DNA of 64,000 bases, taken from assembly GCF_022267375.1 (NCBI RefSeq), contig NZ_JAIZBH010000001.1, positions 1,284,001 to 1,348,000 of the forward strand. Reading direction: 5' to 3'. Every line of letters begins with the position of its first letter. Position 1 is the first letter of the stretch. The DNA comes from Leptospira sanjuanensis. Lineage in GTDB: Bacteria > Spirochaetota > Leptospiria > Leptospirales > Leptospiraceae. The position numbers and the translations under genes were made by a program. This document shows positions 60,742 to 64,000 of this stretch, piece by piece. The notes beneath the pieces were generated by a model, which was not told where the DNA came from, ran no database searches, and saw nothing but the letters and a program-made list of their open reading frames with translations.

Positions 60742-61277
60742 GAATCGTACCAATCTCGGTAGTCTAACATGAAGAATGTATCGTGCGGATAGCATTGCAG
60801 ACTTCTTACAATGCTGTTTTTTAGAAGATCGAGGTCGAGGATATATCTGTAGTTTTGGTGAAACGTAGGACCTCCTTCGTTCATGATATTATCGATAGAA
60901 TCCCCAACCCCGGAAGTTTCCAACCACAGAAGATAATTAAAAAGAAAACAACGAGAAACTCCGTGCACGTGGGCGAGTGTGCCGAACAAAGCCCAGCTGC
61001 CTGTGCTCAATCGGACGTTGATCTTTTTCATTTTTGCTTTTCCCGGACTCGGCTGATACAATGTCTTACCGGCCTTCTTCCCCAAACGTTTTGTCGTCGA
61101 AAGAAATTTAGAATATCTCTTTAACAAAATGGGAATTCTTTTCGGAAGGTTTCGCCTTTCTTGATCGGGATAACGAAGCAAAGTATATTCAGGGACGAGG
61201 AGCGTAACTACATTGCTTGTTTTTTCCTGAAGAGAAGATCGAATCTCATGATTCGAGTGTAATAATAAAATGCCCAT
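60738..61277 (-). CDS. DUF1564-family protein
   Basis: 179 residues from the ATG at 61277 ([20 protein letters not shown]); the frame is open further upstream but that part is Cys/Phe-rich and not like the family. [39 protein letters not shown] and [15 protein letters not shown] are the DUF1564 blocks. I know this family almost only from Leptospira, where genomes carry several copies, and its function is unknown. The NVVTLLVPE and basic helix pattern suggest a DNA-related role but prove nothing. It is convergent with opgH and overlaps its end by four bases. Confidence 0.82.
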   Translation of the reverse strand: MGILLLHSNHEIRSSLQEKTSNVVTLLVPEYTLLRYPDQERRNLPKRIPILLKRYSKFLSTTKRLGKKAGKTLYQPSPGKAKMKKINVRLSTGSWALFGTLAHVHGVSRCFLFNYLLWLETSGVGDSIDNIMNEGGPTFHQNYRYILDLDLLKNSIVRSLQCYPHDTFFMLDYRDWYDS

Positions 61278-61559
61278 ACCCGAAGCGGTTTTACCGAGCG
61301 ACGATAGGGAACCCTTGTCGAACCTGCTCCCTAATTTTTTCAAAAAAAAGTTTAAAAAATTTTTACATAAACAAAACAATCTACAAATTCGAAAAACGAT
61401 CCAATCTAAAAGAACTGGCAAAAAATTTCCCGACAAATACTGTTTTTCCTCGTTTTGTAAATCGATGGATTCGCAGATAACCGATCGGATTGAAATTATA
61501 ATAAGTCAAGATTTTGCAGATCAATCGATCCAAAGATTTGAAAGTCCGCAAACCGCAAT

Positions 61560-62683
61560 TTAAACTAACTTCAGAAAAACGGAAACGGCGTGTTTTACGT
61601 CCTCTCTTCCGTCCCGTGCAAATAAAGGAGAAGGATTTCCATTCCAGCGTTTCGCGTCCGCGATCGCTCTTTCAAACCGGAACGAAAACAGATCTTCGTT
61701 CGAAAGAAAGGCCGAAGGAATTTCCTCCCGGAGGGATCGATGCAGATAGGGAACTTCCGGAAAATTTCCGCGATCCGTATAAAGAACGGGCGTGTTTGCA
61801 TACACGGCTTCACTTAAGATTCCATAACCCGGTTTCGTGATCACATAATCGCAGGCGGCCAAAAGATCCGGATAATGCAGATCGGAAAGTTTGAGGATAC
61901 CGTTTCTTTGTTTTTTGGGAATCTGCATTAAATCGAAGTCGGTGGCTCCCGAAATTACGATCTTATATTTTTCCGGGTCGAGTTTGTCCCAATCGAAATG
62001 CGTCGTTTCCACTCCGTACGCGCCGAAGGAAAACAAAAGATAGATACGGTCTTCGGAAAGTTCGAAACGTTCTTTTGCGGCTTTTTTACTCAAAAGCGGT
62101 CTGCGTCCCACCAACCCGATTTGTTTTTGTTCCGCTAAGGATTCCGCGGGGCAGGCAAAGGGAAGAAGAAGGCCGAACGTCGCATAATAATATTCTTCGT
62201 AGAGGGTGCGGGCAGTTTGCTCGAAAACGACGGATTCTTTCGCGTAGCCGCCGTAGATAAAATCCCAAGTGAAGTTTCCAACGAATAAAGAAGGAACCTT
62301 GATCTTGTCGGCGACTATAAACGGCAAAGAGGCGGAATCGGAAAGGATCAATTCGGTTTCAAAATCCAAACAGGATTCGATTTCAGAAATTTGAATATAC
62401 GATTTTTTTGATTCGAATTCTTCGAGGCTAGCCTCTGTTCCGCGTATGTCGATCGAAAGGGAGTCCTTCTGCATCATTCCCACGTCGACCTGCTTTTTAC
62501 GGACGTGCAGACGCTCGACGTTTTTAGAATCTTCTTCGCTTAAAGAGAGGGTCGTTAGGAATTGTTCTCGGACCGTGACGAGATCGATTTCCAAATCCGG
62601 AAAGCTGCGGAGCAGATATAAAATGATTTCCATGGATCGGCTGATATGACCGAATCCGTGTCCGCTGACGTAATAGGTGAGTT

Positions 62684-62687
<4 letters not shown>
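61560..62687 (-). CDS. Glycosyltransferase-like protein (MurG/GT28-like fold)
   Basis: 375 residues. MKLTYYVSGHGFGHISRSME is the start of a family of GT-B-fold proteins that includes the glycosyltransferase-like part of some arabinokinase fusions. YLLFSFGAYGVETTHFDWDK and a C-terminal ACDYVITKPGYGILSEAVYA match the nucleotide-sugar site of GT28 enzymes. FPEVPYLHRSLREEIP follows. The acceptor is unknown. Its ATG overlaps the stop of the RNA methyltransferase gene by four bases (ATGA), so they are made together. Confidence 0.8.

Positions 62688-64000
<1,313 letters not shown>

Overview
The window looks like a chromosomal segment of a spirochaete of the genus Leptospira. The evidence is the gene set read together: LL-diaminopimelate aminotransferase (dapL), the long form of IspG, LpxI next to LpxB, a DUF1564 protein (a family I associate almost only with Leptospira), many lipoproteins with loose spirochaete-type lipoboxes, and frequent TTG starts. 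Base composition judged by eye is well above that of L. interrogans, so a higher-GC species is likely. I could not compute it, and I name no species.

Layout. 1-1.7 kb: the end of a TetR regulator and an AlkB alkane monooxygenase. 1.9-6.9 kb (minus): SnoaL-like protein, aminopeptidase N, MFS exporter, NUDIX hydrolase. 7.0-12.3 kb (plus): Rep/UvrD-type helicase, TPR lipoprotein, AsmA-like protein, small membrane protein. 12.4-20 kb (minus): sucC-sucD-TolC-like-SH3 protein-FmdB-lpxI-lpxB. 20.5-22.3 kb (minus): metallo-beta-lactamase-fold hydrolase and ruvA. 22.7-27.8 kb (plus): DUF4256 protein, small lipoprotein, desaturase, pyrB, DUF2203 protein, dapL, ending in a clear intrinsic terminator. 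28.1-36.5 kb (minus): accessory surface and lipoprotein genes plus a large protein gene broken by an apparent frameshift. 37.4-41.4 kb (plus): CBS/PAS/Fis-type regulator, rho, rpmE, a NifU-like/pentapeptide fusion and a small coupled protein. 41.5-46 kb: a 75-bp tandem array, a FecR-like protein, a class III cyclase and two diverged repeat copies. 46-48 kb (minus): ispG. 48.2-51.5 kb (plus): unassigned proteins. 51.9-60.7 kb (plus): gltB and an opgG / small protein / opgH cluster. 60.7-64 kb (minus): DUF1564, a glycosyltransferase-like protein, a SpoU-type RNA methyltransferase and the end of an rRNA methyltransferase.

Most genes are housekeeping: TCA cycle, pyrimidine, lysine, glutamate and isoprenoid synthesis, lipid A, recombination and transcription termination. 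The novelty is mainly in intergenic DNA and gene architecture. A hairpin-forming repeat family occurs as a 9.3-copy tandem array on one side of a FecR/cyclase pair and as two diverged copies on the other; the stem changed on both arms between subfamilies. A second dispersed palindrome (GTRGGAACTCCYAC) occurs at more than ten intergenic sites and seeds a 50-bp tandem repeat before a regulator gene. Architectural oddities are an IscU-like domain lacking its third cysteine and fused to pentapeptide repeats, and an OpgH whose N-terminal region appears to be a separate gene. I found no rRNA, recognisable tRNA, CRISPR array, prophage or insertion-sequence transposase.
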